A stretch of DNA of 64,000 nt. It comes from Ascidia mentula (taxonomy: Eukaryota > Chordata > Ascidiacea > Phlebobranchia > Ascidiidae). Positions 1-24,091 of the stretch are shown piece after piece. The first letter of the stretch is position 1; the number at the start of each line of letters is the position of its first letter. Under the pieces are notes generated by a model. It did not search any database. It worked only from the letters and a program-made list of their open reading frames with translations, and was not told where the DNA came from. A program made the translations under genes and the position numbers. The stretch lies in contig OX387204.1 of NCBI GenBank assembly GCA_947561715.1, forward strand, positions 19,163,001-19,227,000, written 5' to 3'.

Positions 1-14127
<14,127 letters not shown>

Positions 14128-15015
14128 ACTTGCTTGATGTCGACAAAGTTAGCTACTTGCTCTGTTGCTCAGTGACCCCCACAAGCTTACCTACTACCTA
14201 ATCTTAACATTATTTAAAGAAAATTAAAAACAACAAAATAGTTTATGTTAGTATATAACACAGAATAACATAAGATTAAATCAGCCACTTACCAATGTTT
14301 TGAAGGGATATTTAAATACCCTGAAAAACCCACGTGTTGTTTCGCCTGATCTCTATTAAACGCGTATTTTTCTATGTCCCATCGAGTGAGAGGTCGTCAC
14401 ATTCAAATTATCCGTACCGGTACAGGATGGACATTGTACTACGAAAACTTCTACAATTAGCAAAATTACTGGCTAACAATTTCTACTTTTCTCAAGAACT
14501 ATACGTAAAAATACCTGAGCCAATGTCCCAAGTTTGAACAAAATTTTATTTAATCACCTTTTTGAGAAGAATCCGCACACAAAAAAGCATGTTATTCACA
14601 ACCAAACAAAATGAAAAGTAAATAACGGTTGTTGATAAAATGTTGCGGAACTGCTTTCTTTGTGTTCTACTTTTTTATGCACCATCAAAAAAATTAAAGA
14701 CACCTTTGTGTACATCTGAATTTACTGTAACATTTTATATCTCAACATAAAACACTAAACTTCAAAACTAATATTGATCGAACTGTTGAAAATTTTATAC
14801 CAGCTCGGCACAAAAGTGTTAAACACTAGTAGACAGTGGATGGAACGAACATAACAACACTTCTAAACATGGCAGTTTTAAAATTAAAAATGCTGTCTGG
14901 ATTGGCAACTGCACGCAGAAGGAACATTATGTTAAAATCGCTCCCAAATTCCTTTACATGAGTACTATTTATCCACAAACTAGATGCAAGTTTGAGATAA
15001 AACAGAAACCAGTAA
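14128..15015. other. CAD - FKBP3 intergenic region
   Basis: AT-rich spacer of about 890 bp holding the CAD promoter/5' leader (near 14128-14400) and the FKBP3 3' flank. Apart from the E-box at 14331 I see no gene, repeat or RNA in it. A strong donor-like site (GGTAAGT, minus strand, near 14290) suggests a possible intron in the CAD 5' leader. Confidence 0.5.
14331..14336. promoter_or_regulatory. CACGTG E-box upstream of CAD
   Basis: A perfect palindromic E-box lies about 205 bp upstream of the CAD start codon. Mammalian CAD is a textbook MYC target through an E-box of this sequence near its start site, so a conserved MYC/MAX or USF input is a reasonable inference. The transcription start is not known here. 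Confidence 0.45.
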
Positions 15016-16432
15016 TCAGTCGATTCTGCAGAGTTCAACCTCAAATGTAAGAGTTGCATGTGGAGGGATTCTGAAAAACAAATATTAAATTAAGCCGGAA
15101 TAAGTGGCTACAATATAATTGCAAAGTTTAATGCCAACTAAACCAAGTGTTTTACAATCATTCTTACTTTGCTTCAGGTTTTCCCTGTTTCCCATATGCC
15201 CATTCCGGCTCGATTATTATTTCCGCTTTTTCACCAACACTCATAGTCAGAAGAGCTTCGTCCCACTGGAAAAATATGTAGGTGGTTAATTAACCCCGTC
15301 GACACATTAAAGCAGCACTTAATTATACAAGGTAGATTTTACCATGATGCAAATTTTGACAATTGATTTAATTTCAACATATTTTGGCAATCACTTCCAA
15401 GTGATTTTGATTTTTTGAAAGCAAGTGATTAAGAAGTAAAATATGAAAATCTTTAAAACAGTGCCGGAGTGTCATCTAATCAATTCTGAAGCCAGTGAAT
15501 CTCAAGATTACTTATAGAGCAAAAAAAATCTTAACTCACTCCTTTTATTACATTTCCCTTGCCAACATTAAAAATCAGTGGTTGGAGTTTCTTCTTTTTT
15601 GTTCCTACAGAGAATGGAACAATTGTAAAAATATTGCATGAAACCAACGGTTATATACCAAAACCGTATCTTACAACTTTATACCTGGTTGTAAGCTGTC
15701 GAATACAGTTCCATCTGACAATTTACCAATGTAGTAACAGGATACTTTATCTCCTCGTTTTGGAAAGTTTTCTTTGTCGCCCTTTTTGAGGACACTTTTT
15801 TTGAACTTGGGTGGTCCAACTTCTTCCTTTGGTTGTGTCTTGTGTTCTGACACACTTATTTGCTTTACTGCATGTGTCACTTGTTCCACAGGAACATCGT
15901 ATTCACTGCCCTTGAATGCCTGAAATTGTCAACAATACAAATATATGAGTGGCTAATAAAAAAAACGGTTTAGATTTAAGAACTTGTATAATTCCATCGA
16001 TTATTTTTCATTCAAAATTTTTTCGTGACATTGGTACAGAAATACTTGCAAAGTTGTCCAGACAGCAAATAAGGCTCCAAACAAATAAAGCAACTTTATA
16101 AATAAATTTACAAAAACTTGTGTGAAAAATAACTTTTTACCTTTTTCTCAAAGAGCTCGTTATAAGCTGAAACAAGATGATCTTTTTTGGATGTTTTTGT
16201 CACATTTTTTAAACTCCCTTGAAGTTTTTGCTCATGCAGAAACTAAATAAAGGACATACAGGTAAACTTCACCAATCGGCAGTTTTCAAATAAAACAATT
16301 TAATAATATTTAGTCTTCAAAAAAACCAACCTTCGGAGCTGCGTACTCTTGCAAAAACTGTACAACGTCTTTTTTTGAAACCCCGTCCGATTTCAATTGC
16401 TCTTCACTCCACTTTTGTTCAACAGCTGCCAT
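15016..16432 (-). CDS. FKBP3: FKBP3 / FKBP25, nuclear peptidyl-prolyl isomerase
   Basis: Predicted 218 residues from six exons: 16331-16432, 16141-16242, 15685-15919, 15540-15604, 15168-15265, 15016-15070. All phases agree. The N-terminal half (about residues 1-75, starting [20 protein letters not shown]) matches the basic-tilted helical bundle unique to FKBP3. After a charged linker with the family block [20 protein letters not shown] comes one FKBP domain ([23 protein letters not shown], ending [11 protein letters not shown]). Known FKBP25 proteins are nuclear, bind rapamycin and nucleic acids, and associate with ribosome biogenesis and chromatin factors. Human FKBP3 is 224 residues. A splice-acceptor-like TTGTTAG lies 9 nt before the ATG, suggesting a 5' leader intron or spliced-leader addition. 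Confidence 0.96.
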
Positions 16433-17082
16433 TTTTATGCCTAACAACTAAGTAACAAGATCTGCTGTAACAATTTACTTAGTTTACAACTATCCCAGAT
16501 AAATGTTAGTTATCAAATCTCCACATACGCCGGTGTTAACAACCTTTCACCAAAGTTTACAAATAATCCCAACCACGTGACACGTTACCGCGTGGTTACA
16601 GAGCAGCATGGCCAAGGCCGAGAATTCAGCGGTTGAGGGTTCAAACCCCGGCGCAACCAATTTCTGTATTTTTATCAGGTGTGTTTGAATTTTTTTTCAA
16701 ATAGACGTACGTTGTTTTTTTCTGGAAATTTCACTTTCGTCTCTAAACTTCATTTTTTGCTTTAGGTCTATGATACTTTGTTATCCTACTGAAACATACA
16801 AGACAAGGGGGTGGAACATATTTTTTCATTTAAAAAATCACAAGAATATTCAAATAATAATTTAATATATGACAAAAAAGACAACAACAACAAAGTTAAA
16901 TAACAACATACTAGCACTTAAATACTGTGGCCAAATCTATTATATACCATTCAAAACAAGAACGGAATTTTATTAAAACCACATTTTACATTTGAACTGT
17001 GATGGTTTGTCACTTATACATCAACCAACAAAACAAAAGGGAAACAATTACACAATCATGCAGCAAAACTATTTGATCACTT
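16433..17082. other. FKBP3 - HEATR6 intergenic region with E-box
   Basis: Spacer of 650 bp between the FKBP3 start and the HEATR6 stop. A CACGTGAC E-box is at 16573-16580, about 140 bp upstream of the FKBP3 ATG. A tRNA-like stretch follows at about 16588-16663. From 16800 on it is AT-rich 3' flank of HEATR6, with nothing else visible. Confidence 0.45.
16588..16663 (+). repeat. Degenerate tRNA-like sequence
   Basis: About 76 bp ending GGTTCAAACCCCGGCGCAACCA, with a perfect B-box-like GGTTCAAACCC and a terminal CCA. The acceptor and anticodon stems do not pair well, so I do not call a functional tRNA. It is best read as a tRNA pseudogene or the head of a tRNA-derived SINE. Confidence 0.35.
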
Positions 17083-20000
17083 TTATGTTGCAGAATAGAA
17101 CTTAAAAATTTCCAAATAACTGAAATCTTTAAAATCTTCTTCACAATTACCAAGCATTGCATTCCAGTTTGCCGCACTCAAACCAAACAATACAATTTTA
17201 TCCTTGTCCAATAATTGCCCCAGTGCAATATACGATTCCTGCACAGATTCCTTGATAACATCTGGTGTAACACTGAAACGCTTCTGAATTACTTCATAAC
17301 AATTTTTGAGCAGTTCTGAAAGTGTTAAATATGCTTCAGCACTTTCAAATGCCACAACAAACTTTTTAAGGTTAACTGATTTCATCAGTTTGACCAAGTG
17401 AAGAAATGTACAACAGAGCTGTTCATTTAATCGATCTCTGAAGCGAAATTCCTCGAAATCTTCAGTGGTCTCTGACACCAAGTTGTGCATGCATTGTGCA
17501 ATGCAACAGATCACATCGTCAAACTTTAAACCAAAGCTGTCAAGAGAGGTAACACAACTAATTGCAGCAGATGCCTTGATTCGTACTTTGTAATTTTTTG
17601 ATTTAGAAACAGCCTCACATAACGCATCATAAATATTATCCGTCCACTCAGTGTCACCTATGGGTAAGTTGGAATTGTTTAAGAAATTTCCGCAAGCAAG
17701 ACAAGCATTCCACCTGACTTTCATTAGTGGGTCTTTTGTTGCACCAGAGGCGATGACATCAACAGAATTCAGCATGACCTTTTTTAGCCTCACGATTTCC
17801 AGATGTTTTGCATTACAGAAGCGAAGAAGATTTCCCAAAGCTCGCATTACATTAAATCTTACTTTGTCTTTGTTGTCGATTGTAGCTACAGCATTCTCAA
17901 ACAAATTAAGCAGAAGCTTGTTGCTTATTTTACCGCGAAAACTTTCATCTGTTTCAACACTCACAATAATTGCATCAGTTAAGTTGCCAAAAGACCATGC
18001 TGCATTGCATTGAACACTTTTAATGGGATCATGCATAAGCTTTAGAATACAAGATGCCACATCTTCAACAAAGGCAATGTCTTTTCTAAGGAATGGGAAC
18101 ATGATAAAAACAGCCAATGAACGCACAGCAGCAGATCTTACCAAGTAATTTTCATCACCAGTGAAACCAAGCAACAGAGTCTGGCAGAATAATTGTAGTT
18201 TCCTGGGAAGCATTTCAAACACTACAGGTCCAATGGTGGAGAGGCAGTCGCATAAGTAACTACGAATAACTGGGTCTTCACCACCCTGGGAAATGGTTTG
18301 CAGAGGGCCAGAGAGCAGAAACTCCCACAACACAGCATTGTCATTAATCCATATTTCATTATTTTCTGATGAATCTTGGCTGCATTGCAATAAGCAACCA
18401 CCAACATTTTCCAAAAGCTTACAAGCGTGTAGTTTTACTGTAACATTTTCTGAACTCAAACAGCTGCAAATGGCATTTTTAAATCTTGGTACATACGGTT
18501 TCACGAGCACAAAATATGGTTTGCAACAAGCAGTAAGTGTTTGTAAAGATGCCACTCGGAGCGAGATTGAAACAGTTTCTTTCTCAAGGTCAAGCCACCC
18601 CAGACACTGTTCAACCAACCACGAGTTTGTAAAACTATTTATTGAAGTTGCGAGTGGCTGTGAAAGTTGTTTGGAAAATGGTGATGAATCTTGAATTGTG
18701 TAACTTTGATCAGAAACACCACAAGCAACTTCACAAAGTGGTGGATCGTGACTGAACAATGCAACAAATACAGTAAGTGCTACCACTTGGCTGTCAGTAT
18801 CTAGGTTCCTTTGCATAAACAGTCGAACATTGCTGACCAATTTTTCAATCAAACCATGCTGCAATTTTGAATATGGTGTATTTCCAGCAAGAGATGCTAA
18901 TGCCTTTAATATATGAACTTGAGTAATGGAGGATCTTTCCTTTATAATAGCAGAAAATAGAGTATCATGACATGCATGGATAGCAGATGTGATGAGGCCA
19001 GAAAATGGAACAAAAGAAGTGGAAGTTGATTCTCTGCACACGAGCGATAGAAACTGCTTGCTTCCTTCAATCATTGCACTAAGAACCATTAAAGCAGCAA
19101 CTCTGGCCTTTGGTGCCGGATCGTTTGTTAAACAAAACAGCAACGAAATATCGGAGGAACTTGCCCCGTGTAGAAAGGAATTCCAAAATCCAAACATAAT
19201 ATGTCGGCTAGTTTTTCGAATAACAAGATAGAGATTTCCAAATGCGATTTGCCTTATTTTCAATGCAAATGAATGCATCTTTGAACGCTGACCTGCTTCA
19301 GTGTCAGAAAATTCTGACTCAGAGCTCGTAACGAAAACAAGCTGACCCATTGCATCAATAATAACTCCTGAAATGGTGGAATTATTGGCAGACACGTTGT
19401 TGTTTACTTGGGGTTCCTCATTTCGATGTGAATTTGTCTGTCTGTTGTGTGACTCACCTCGAGAACCACGACTTGAACTTCGTTGAGAGCTTCCTCCCCC
19501 CCTCTCGGCCGACCTTGGTCTGTTCTTTTTCTTCTTTTTTCTGCCAGCCATTCGGGGGGTGTTTGACTGCACTTTCATGACTTCCGGTATTGGAAGGGGG
19601 TGAAGGACTGTTGGAAGATCACCAGCAGCAAAAGCGAACGGGAGACCAAACACTAGGTGTCGCTTCAGTACAGCCAACAAGGGTCCAATTTCACCAATAT
19701 GTAAACCTGAACTATGCTCCAAAATATTGTGTAGTCCTTTATGTGCAGAGTAAGCAAGTTTGAAATCAGAAACATCAGCGGTTTTACTGACAGATTGTAG
19801 TACTGTGATAAATATTCTTAGACATTTTAACATTGATTCGTCATTAAGATTTTCACGGCTTTCAGATGATAAACACAGTCCTGTAAGACATTGGATATAA
19901 ATCTTCTTGCCTTCCATTATTTGGGCATTTTCCAACCCAGAAAGATTTACAATAAATTCTTGTTCTTCAAGCAACCATTTCACAGTGTCTGGAATAATGT

Positions 20001-20418
20001 AAGCTCCATTTCCATAAACTGCGGCAGCAATTGCACCCCACAGTGAACAGTACAAGTTACTTTGTCCAAGTAAAGCTGTTTTGGTTTTATAAATAAGCCA
20101 TAAATCTTTAAGGCCATGCAAAATCACATTGACAGACATGCTACACACAATTATCTCCTGTTTTGCAGCAATGTTGATGATAAGTTGCAAAACAGGTTCC
20201 AATTCGAAGCCTTCCAATTTGAATTCCTTGATTTTGTCCAGGAGCATCATAATCATATCCGTGCAAATCCATTTTGTGATAAAAGGCAGTTTTGTTCGAT
20301 AGTTAATTTCGTTTAGCTTGTTGATGGTTTCTATGACATCCCGTGAATTGCATAATTTTGGCGTCATGCGGGTCAAGTCAATATAAAGTTTTTCAAATGC
20401 ATTGTTTTGCAAATCCAT
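17083..20418 (-). CDS. HEATR6: HEAT repeat-containing protein 6 (HEATR6-like), intronless
   Basis: An uninterrupted 1,111-residue frame starting MDLQNNAFEKLYIDLT at the ATG at 20418. The frame is open slightly further upstream, but only through a GTG codon. An armadillo-like N-terminal region (DUF4042 type, LWGAIAAAVYG) runs to about residue 280. A basic, Ser/Arg-rich disordered patch (MAGRKKKKKNRPRSAE and following) spans about 290-345. The hallmark ESEFSDTEAGQRSKMHSFALKIRQ follows, then HEAT repeats to the end, with strongly HEATR6-like blocks such as NAAWSFGNLTDAIIVSVET and KVRWNACLACGNF. Human HEATR6 is about 1,181 residues. Its molecular role is poorly known, and the repeats imply protein scaffolding. 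The odd feature is the lack of introns beside intron-rich neighbours. Confidence 0.93.
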   Translation of the reverse strand: MDLQNNAFEKLYIDLTRMTPKLCNSRDVIETINKLNEINYRTKLPFITKWICTDMIMMLLDKIKEFKLEGFELEPVLQLIINIAAKQEIIVCSMSVNVILHGLKDLWLIYKTKTALLGQSNLYCSLWGAIAAAVYGNGAYIIPDTVKWLLEEQEFIVNLSGLENAQIMEGKKIYIQCLTGLCLSSESRENLNDESMLKCLRIFITVLQSVSKTADVSDFKLAYSAHKGLHNILEHSSGLHIGEIGPLLAVLKRHLVFGLPFAFAAGDLPTVLHPLPIPEVMKVQSNTPRMAGRKKKKKNRPRSAERGGGSSQRSSSRGSRGESHNRQTNSHRNEEPQVNNNVSANNSTISGVIIDAMGQLVFVTSSESEFSDTEAGQRSKMHSFALKIRQIAFGNLYLVIRKTSRHIMFGFWNSFLHGASSSDISLLFCLTNDPAPKARVAALMVLSAMIEGSKQFLSLVCRESTSTSFVPFSGLITSAIHACHDTLFSAIIKERSSITQVHILKALASLAGNTPYSKLQHGLIEKLVSNVRLFMQRNLDTDSQVVALTVFVALFSHDPPLCEVACGVSDQSYTIQDSSPFSKQLSQPLATSINSFTNSWLVEQCLGWLDLEKETVSISLRVASLQTLTACCKPYFVLVKPYVPRFKNAICSCLSSENVTVKLHACKLLENVGGCLLQCSQDSSENNEIWINDNAVLWEFLLSGPLQTISQGGEDPVIRSYLCDCLSTIGPVVFEMLPRKLQLFCQTLLLGFTGDENYLVRSAAVRSLAVFIMFPFLRKDIAFVEDVASCILKLMHDPIKSVQCNAAWSFGNLTDAIIVSVETDESFRGKISNKLLLNLFENAVATIDNKDKVRFNVMRALGNLLRFCNAKHLEIVRLKKVMLNSVDVIASGATKDPLMKVRWNACLACGNFLNNSNLPIGDTEWTDNIYDALCEAVSKSKNYKVRIKASAAISCVTSLDSFGLKFDDVICCIAQCMHNLVSETTEDFEEFRFRDRLNEQLCCTFLHLVKLMKSVNLKKFVVAFESAEAYLTLSELLKNCYEVIQKRFSVTPDVIKESVQESYIALGQLLDKDKIVLFGLSAANWNAMLGNCEEDFKDFSYLEIFKFYSAT

Positions 20419-20951
20419 GTTGTTGCAATTTAATTCCACTTTCGTTGGTTATAAATAAGTTTGACACGTTGTAATCATATTTAATTTTTGTCTTGTGAAA
20501 TCAATTGTCAGAGGTAAACATGCTGTTATAAAAGAAAATGGTTTGAATTAAAAGCAGCATATATACTTGTGCTTAATAGAAAAAACAACACAAATAATAC
20601 TGGATCTATGCTTAAACTATCTTCCACGACAGGCTGTCGATCGATAAAGCTTTCAACATACATAATACATTGAATGAAGTTTGTCACGTTCCAAATCGTT
20701 TGATAAAACATAATGCACTTTAGAATGATAGAAAACCGCCAAATAACAAACAGTTACCACTTTATACTATTGATAAAATACTTAAAGCAATTCCTTGATT
20801 TATCGCCTGAATAACAGCGCAAACAATCTCTATTTTATTCTAGAACTTTCACACGTGCTATATTCGAATTTGAAGTTACTACGAACGCATCCATTTTATC
20901 ATCGTTGCCATAGAGATCGTAAAAAAATAAAGATACGTGTGGACGGGGAAG
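20419..20951. promoter_or_regulatory. Divergent promoter region, HEATR6 (-) and small candidate gene (+)
   Basis: A 533-bp AT-rich gap upstream of HEATR6. It contains a CACGTG E-box at 20852-20857, about 95 bp upstream of the candidate ATG at 20952, and a second half-like TACGTGTGG near 20934. No repeat or RNA gene is visible. Confidence 0.35.
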
Positions 20952-21344
20952 ATGTCTACATTAGTTTTTCTTAACAACCCCAATTTGAACAGGTTAAATT
21001 AAAAGCAAAAAATTTTTCTCGTTGCTGGTCGTATGGTTCTATAGCCATTGCTGCAGATTGATGCATGATCTTCTGTCAAAAACTTGACATGTCCAACTCC
21101 AAGACAAAACATTCAACATTTCATGTCATATAAAAGAGCTGTAATACAAATAGCAATGCCACAAATTGAATTGGAAGCAAACAGTAGAAATTGTGCAAAA
21201 GGAACACTTGCATGTAATGATGAAACAAGTATATGCAACAAAATACTTGTAAAACTCGTCATAACGATAGAGATTAAATCATTCTTAGAGCAGATTGATC
21301 TGATGCCAATGGCCTCGTCATCGCTAATATTCTGTGTGGTGTAA
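20952..21344 (+). CDS. Candidate small two-exon gene, unknown function
   Basis: Exon 20952-20992 encodes MSTLVFLNNPNLN and ends in AACAG|GTTAAA. The second exon, 21104-21344, begins after CTCCAAG and stays open to TAA. Joined, they give 93 residues in phase, with Arg at the junction. The C-terminal part contains a hydrophobic/acidic stretch, KLVITIEIKSFLEQIDLMP. I recognise no family, signal peptide or membrane segment. The acceptor has a weak pyrimidine tract. Support is the open frame, the phase match and its position: divergent from HEATR6, with its stop only 46 bp from the stop of the convergent GT8 gene. It could be chance. Confidence 0.38.
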
Positions 21345-21390
21345 ATTGCTTTCTTAATACATTTTTACTTTTAAGTACAATAATAAAAAA

Positions 21391-22747
21391 CTATAAAAGT
21401 CTGTGCATGTACCAGTCAACAAGAGTATGATTTCTAAAATCGGCATTTAAAATAAGTGTTTTTAAATTTGAACTCCATTTGCCTGAATAAGAAAAGATCA
21501 AATTAGACTTTAACATGATTGCTTTGGTTTGCTGTTCATCAAAACCCAAAGGAATGTTGCCAGCATTGCAATTCCATTTGTGACTTAGTTGGCTGATCAT
21601 TTTGGGGTTATAGTACGCCATCACATTCAAAATATCTTGCTGTGTTATTTTAAAATATTCAGAGTACGTGTTCACATATTTAAGTATCATATTTGGACTC
21701 CATGTCAATTTTTCTGTTTCAACATTGCCTGGCAGGGAATCACCATTTATCTTTGTGGGCACCTTGAAGACAGTGGTTCTCAGTTTATAAAGATCTAGCA
21801 GGATCACAGAAGAACTGAACACTTTATCAATAGCCAAAACATCTCTATTAGCTGGACATGTAGAGTATATGTTATAAGGTGCCAATGACATAACATTGTC
21901 AGAACTGTAGTCTTCCAAATTTGCCCAAAGTTGGTCGACCGACTGTAGAAAGATTCCACCTGCTTTAATATACATTATGTAGTCTATATCCTTTAATATA
22001 TGTGGCACAAACAGTAAAGGTGATCTGTACGATTCATCATCTTCATATTCACTGACAAGAGTTTCAGGGTAGATTGTGGGGTGAAAATTAAATGAAACTC
22101 TGTGTCGGATTTCGTTCGGCCAGCGGTCCAATCGGGCAATGAAGAACTGGTATAAAGGATCATTTGTAAATATGTGAAAGTGAATCACTTTCTTTGTATG
22201 CATCACAGTGGACTTCATCGTGACTACTGCATCCTTCACAACCTCTGGTTCCACATCCTCCTACAAAATTTCACACCAGTTGGCTACAGGGTCAAAAAAT
22301 ACTAAAAAACTTCTTTTAGTCGAAATTTTGTGTTACAACTTCAAAGTTAAAGACAATTTTTGCAGAATTTCTTGCTGTAAGTTGAACATAGTTCTTGTTT
22401 ATTATTGAAAACACACACTTTTATTTATTTAAGATTTCTACCTTCTGATATGCTCTTGTTTTGTGTTTACTTGCAGCTGTTATCACAACATTGATTTCTT
22501 TTAGCTGAAATTTTCTTGCATCCGCTTCTGACATAAATGTTATTCTTGATTTACCACCTTCGAAGGGTGACATGGCTTTGGGAAAATGTTCAAAACCACT
22601 TCCATGGAAAATGCTGTTCCATGTATAGCTGAATATAGCCACTGTTATTCCGAGCAGAGCAAACCACCGTTTTATCGATGATAACGATATTAAATTTGTT
22701 CTGTCCAATTCCTCAACTTCGTCACGAAATTGTCGCAAACTTTCCAT
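21391..22747 (-). CDS. GT8-family glucoside/xyloside xylosyltransferase-like protein, probably catalytically dead
   Basis: Two exons, 22442-22747 and 21391-22260, give 391 residues. A single hydrophobic segment at residues 29-47 (WFALLGITVAIFSYTWNSI) after a charged head indicates a type II Golgi/ER membrane protein. The lumenal part aligns with GXYLT1/2, which add xylose to O-glucose on Notch EGF repeats (matches around FHIFTNDPLYQFF, RLDRWP, YNPKMISQLSHKWNC). Where GXYLT proteins have the Mn/UDP-binding DTD in YVDTDILFL, this protein reads YIKAGGIFL. GDQD becomes TQQD, and the late HGN-type histidine is replaced (FSYSGKWS). It is therefore likely a pseudoenzyme or a protein with a changed activity. 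A splice-acceptor-like TTTGTTTGCAG lies 13 nt before the ATG. Confidence 0.85.
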
Positions 22748-23342
22748 TGTTAAATTTGTTCTGCAAACAAAATGTAATAATTACATGTTAATTCATGATT
22801 GGACATAACATTTTTGCATTGCGAAAACCAAACAAGTTAGGACACATTTGTTATTTGATCAGGATTTTAAAAACAAGGCCAGTGTATGGCCTTAACAAAC
22901 ACGTTTTATTCAAGTCGCAGCCACAAGTGAAAAGCTACCGTTTAAACACAATTAAAGTACAGGTCAAGAAAACCTACATCTACGATATTAGGAAACAGAT
23001 ACAATTTTACCTTCAGGCTAAATCACAGAAAACATAAATTCGCAAAGAGTTTTTTGAAAAAAAATCTGCAAAAATTATTTTTTAATTGCAAACACATAAC
23101 AAGAACGCAACAGCAAAACATACATTTTTTAATGAGAAACGGGGATTCGTCAGTTTTCGAGAATTTTGCAATTTTATTCCTGGGGAATAACCGTTACGTC
23201 ATGAGCACGTGTTCACACAACATAAACAATCCTTTATTTTCCCGCCATTAAAAGTCACGGGAAATATAAGAAGTTGTGATATTTGCATGCTTGTAACACT
23301 TCGTATTGCACTAGAAACTCTTTCAGGTGGAACGCGTAAATA
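22748..23342. promoter_or_regulatory. Divergent promoter region, GT8 gene (-) and DNPH1 (+), with E-box
   Basis: A 595-bp gap between two divergent genes. CACGTG is at 23206-23211, 132 bp upstream of the DNPH1 ATG, next to a TTACGTCA half at 23194-23201 that resembles a CRE/ATF site. A possible splice acceptor, CTCTTTCAG, lies 16 nt before the DNPH1 ATG. Confidence 0.4.
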
Positions 23343-24091
23343 ATGACGAAGTTGGCAATTTACTTTTGTGGAAGTATTCGCGGCGGGCGAGCAGACGTTG
23401 CCATTTACCACGAAATTATTGAACATTTAAAAACTTTTGGAAAGGTTTTTACTGAACATGTTGGTAGTGACAAGGTTAATGCTGAAGGAATACTGGTTGG
23501 TGAGTTAAAACTATTGTTTCGTAAATGTGTAATGCTGTTACTGGTCGTTTTTGTTCATTAAAGGTGTACATTTTATTATGGTGAAAGTCCTTTTCAAACT
23601 TCCTTTAAAAATTGGAAGTCCTTTGTAAAGCAAAACACTTTCAGATGATGCCAATCTCACTGATAAAGATATTCATGATCGAGATGTGAACTGGCTGGAA
23701 AGTACTGATGGTATGAGATGTCATAGTTTGCCTAAATTTGAATTACTTTTATTCTAATTTATAACAAATATAAAACATTTGGTGAAGTGTGATTGGTTTA
23801 AATCTCTTGACAGTTGTGGTTGCCGAGGTAACCACTCCATCGCTGGGTGTGGGTTATGAACTTGGCCGAGCTGTGGAAATGGGGAAAAAGATAATCTGCC
23901 TTTTCCGTCCCTCCAGTAATAAACGTATGTTCTTGTTTGTTCCACAATAAACACAACTTAAACTCTTTCCTGACTCAGGTCTTTCTGCCATGATAGAGGG
24001 TGCAAAATGTGGGAAACAGTTTCAAGTTCATCACTATGACAAGGTTGAAGATGCTTGTCAGATTCTAACCCATGCTTTAGAAGAGGAGTGA
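23343..24091 (+). CDS. DNPH1: DNPH1 (Rcl), 5-hydroxymethyl-dUMP / 2'-deoxynucleoside 5'-phosphate N-hydrolase
   Basis: Four exons, 23343-23499, 23645-23710, 23814-23924 and 23979-24091, encode 148 residues (human 174, with a longer N-terminus and tail). The enzyme cleaves the glycosidic bond of deoxynucleoside monophosphates and removes hydroxymethyl-dUMP from the nucleotide pool. Visible family marks are the N-terminal nucleotide-binding loop YFCGSIRGGR, the HDRDVNWL helix, VVVAEVTTPSLGVGYELGRA carrying the catalytic Glu, LFRPSS and LSAMIEG. All exon phases agree. It is divergent from the GT8 gene. Mammalian Rcl was first described as a MYC-responsive gene, in keeping with the E-box upstream. 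Confidence 0.97.

Noticed and set aside
17651-19231. Several 60-130 codon plus-strand frames opposite HEATR6
   Set aside because: They are antisense shadows of the HEATR6 reading frame, without independent support.
20419-20439. Longer HEATR6 start at 20439
   Set aside because: The codon there is GTG. The first ATG of the frame is at 20418 and suits a eukaryotic start.
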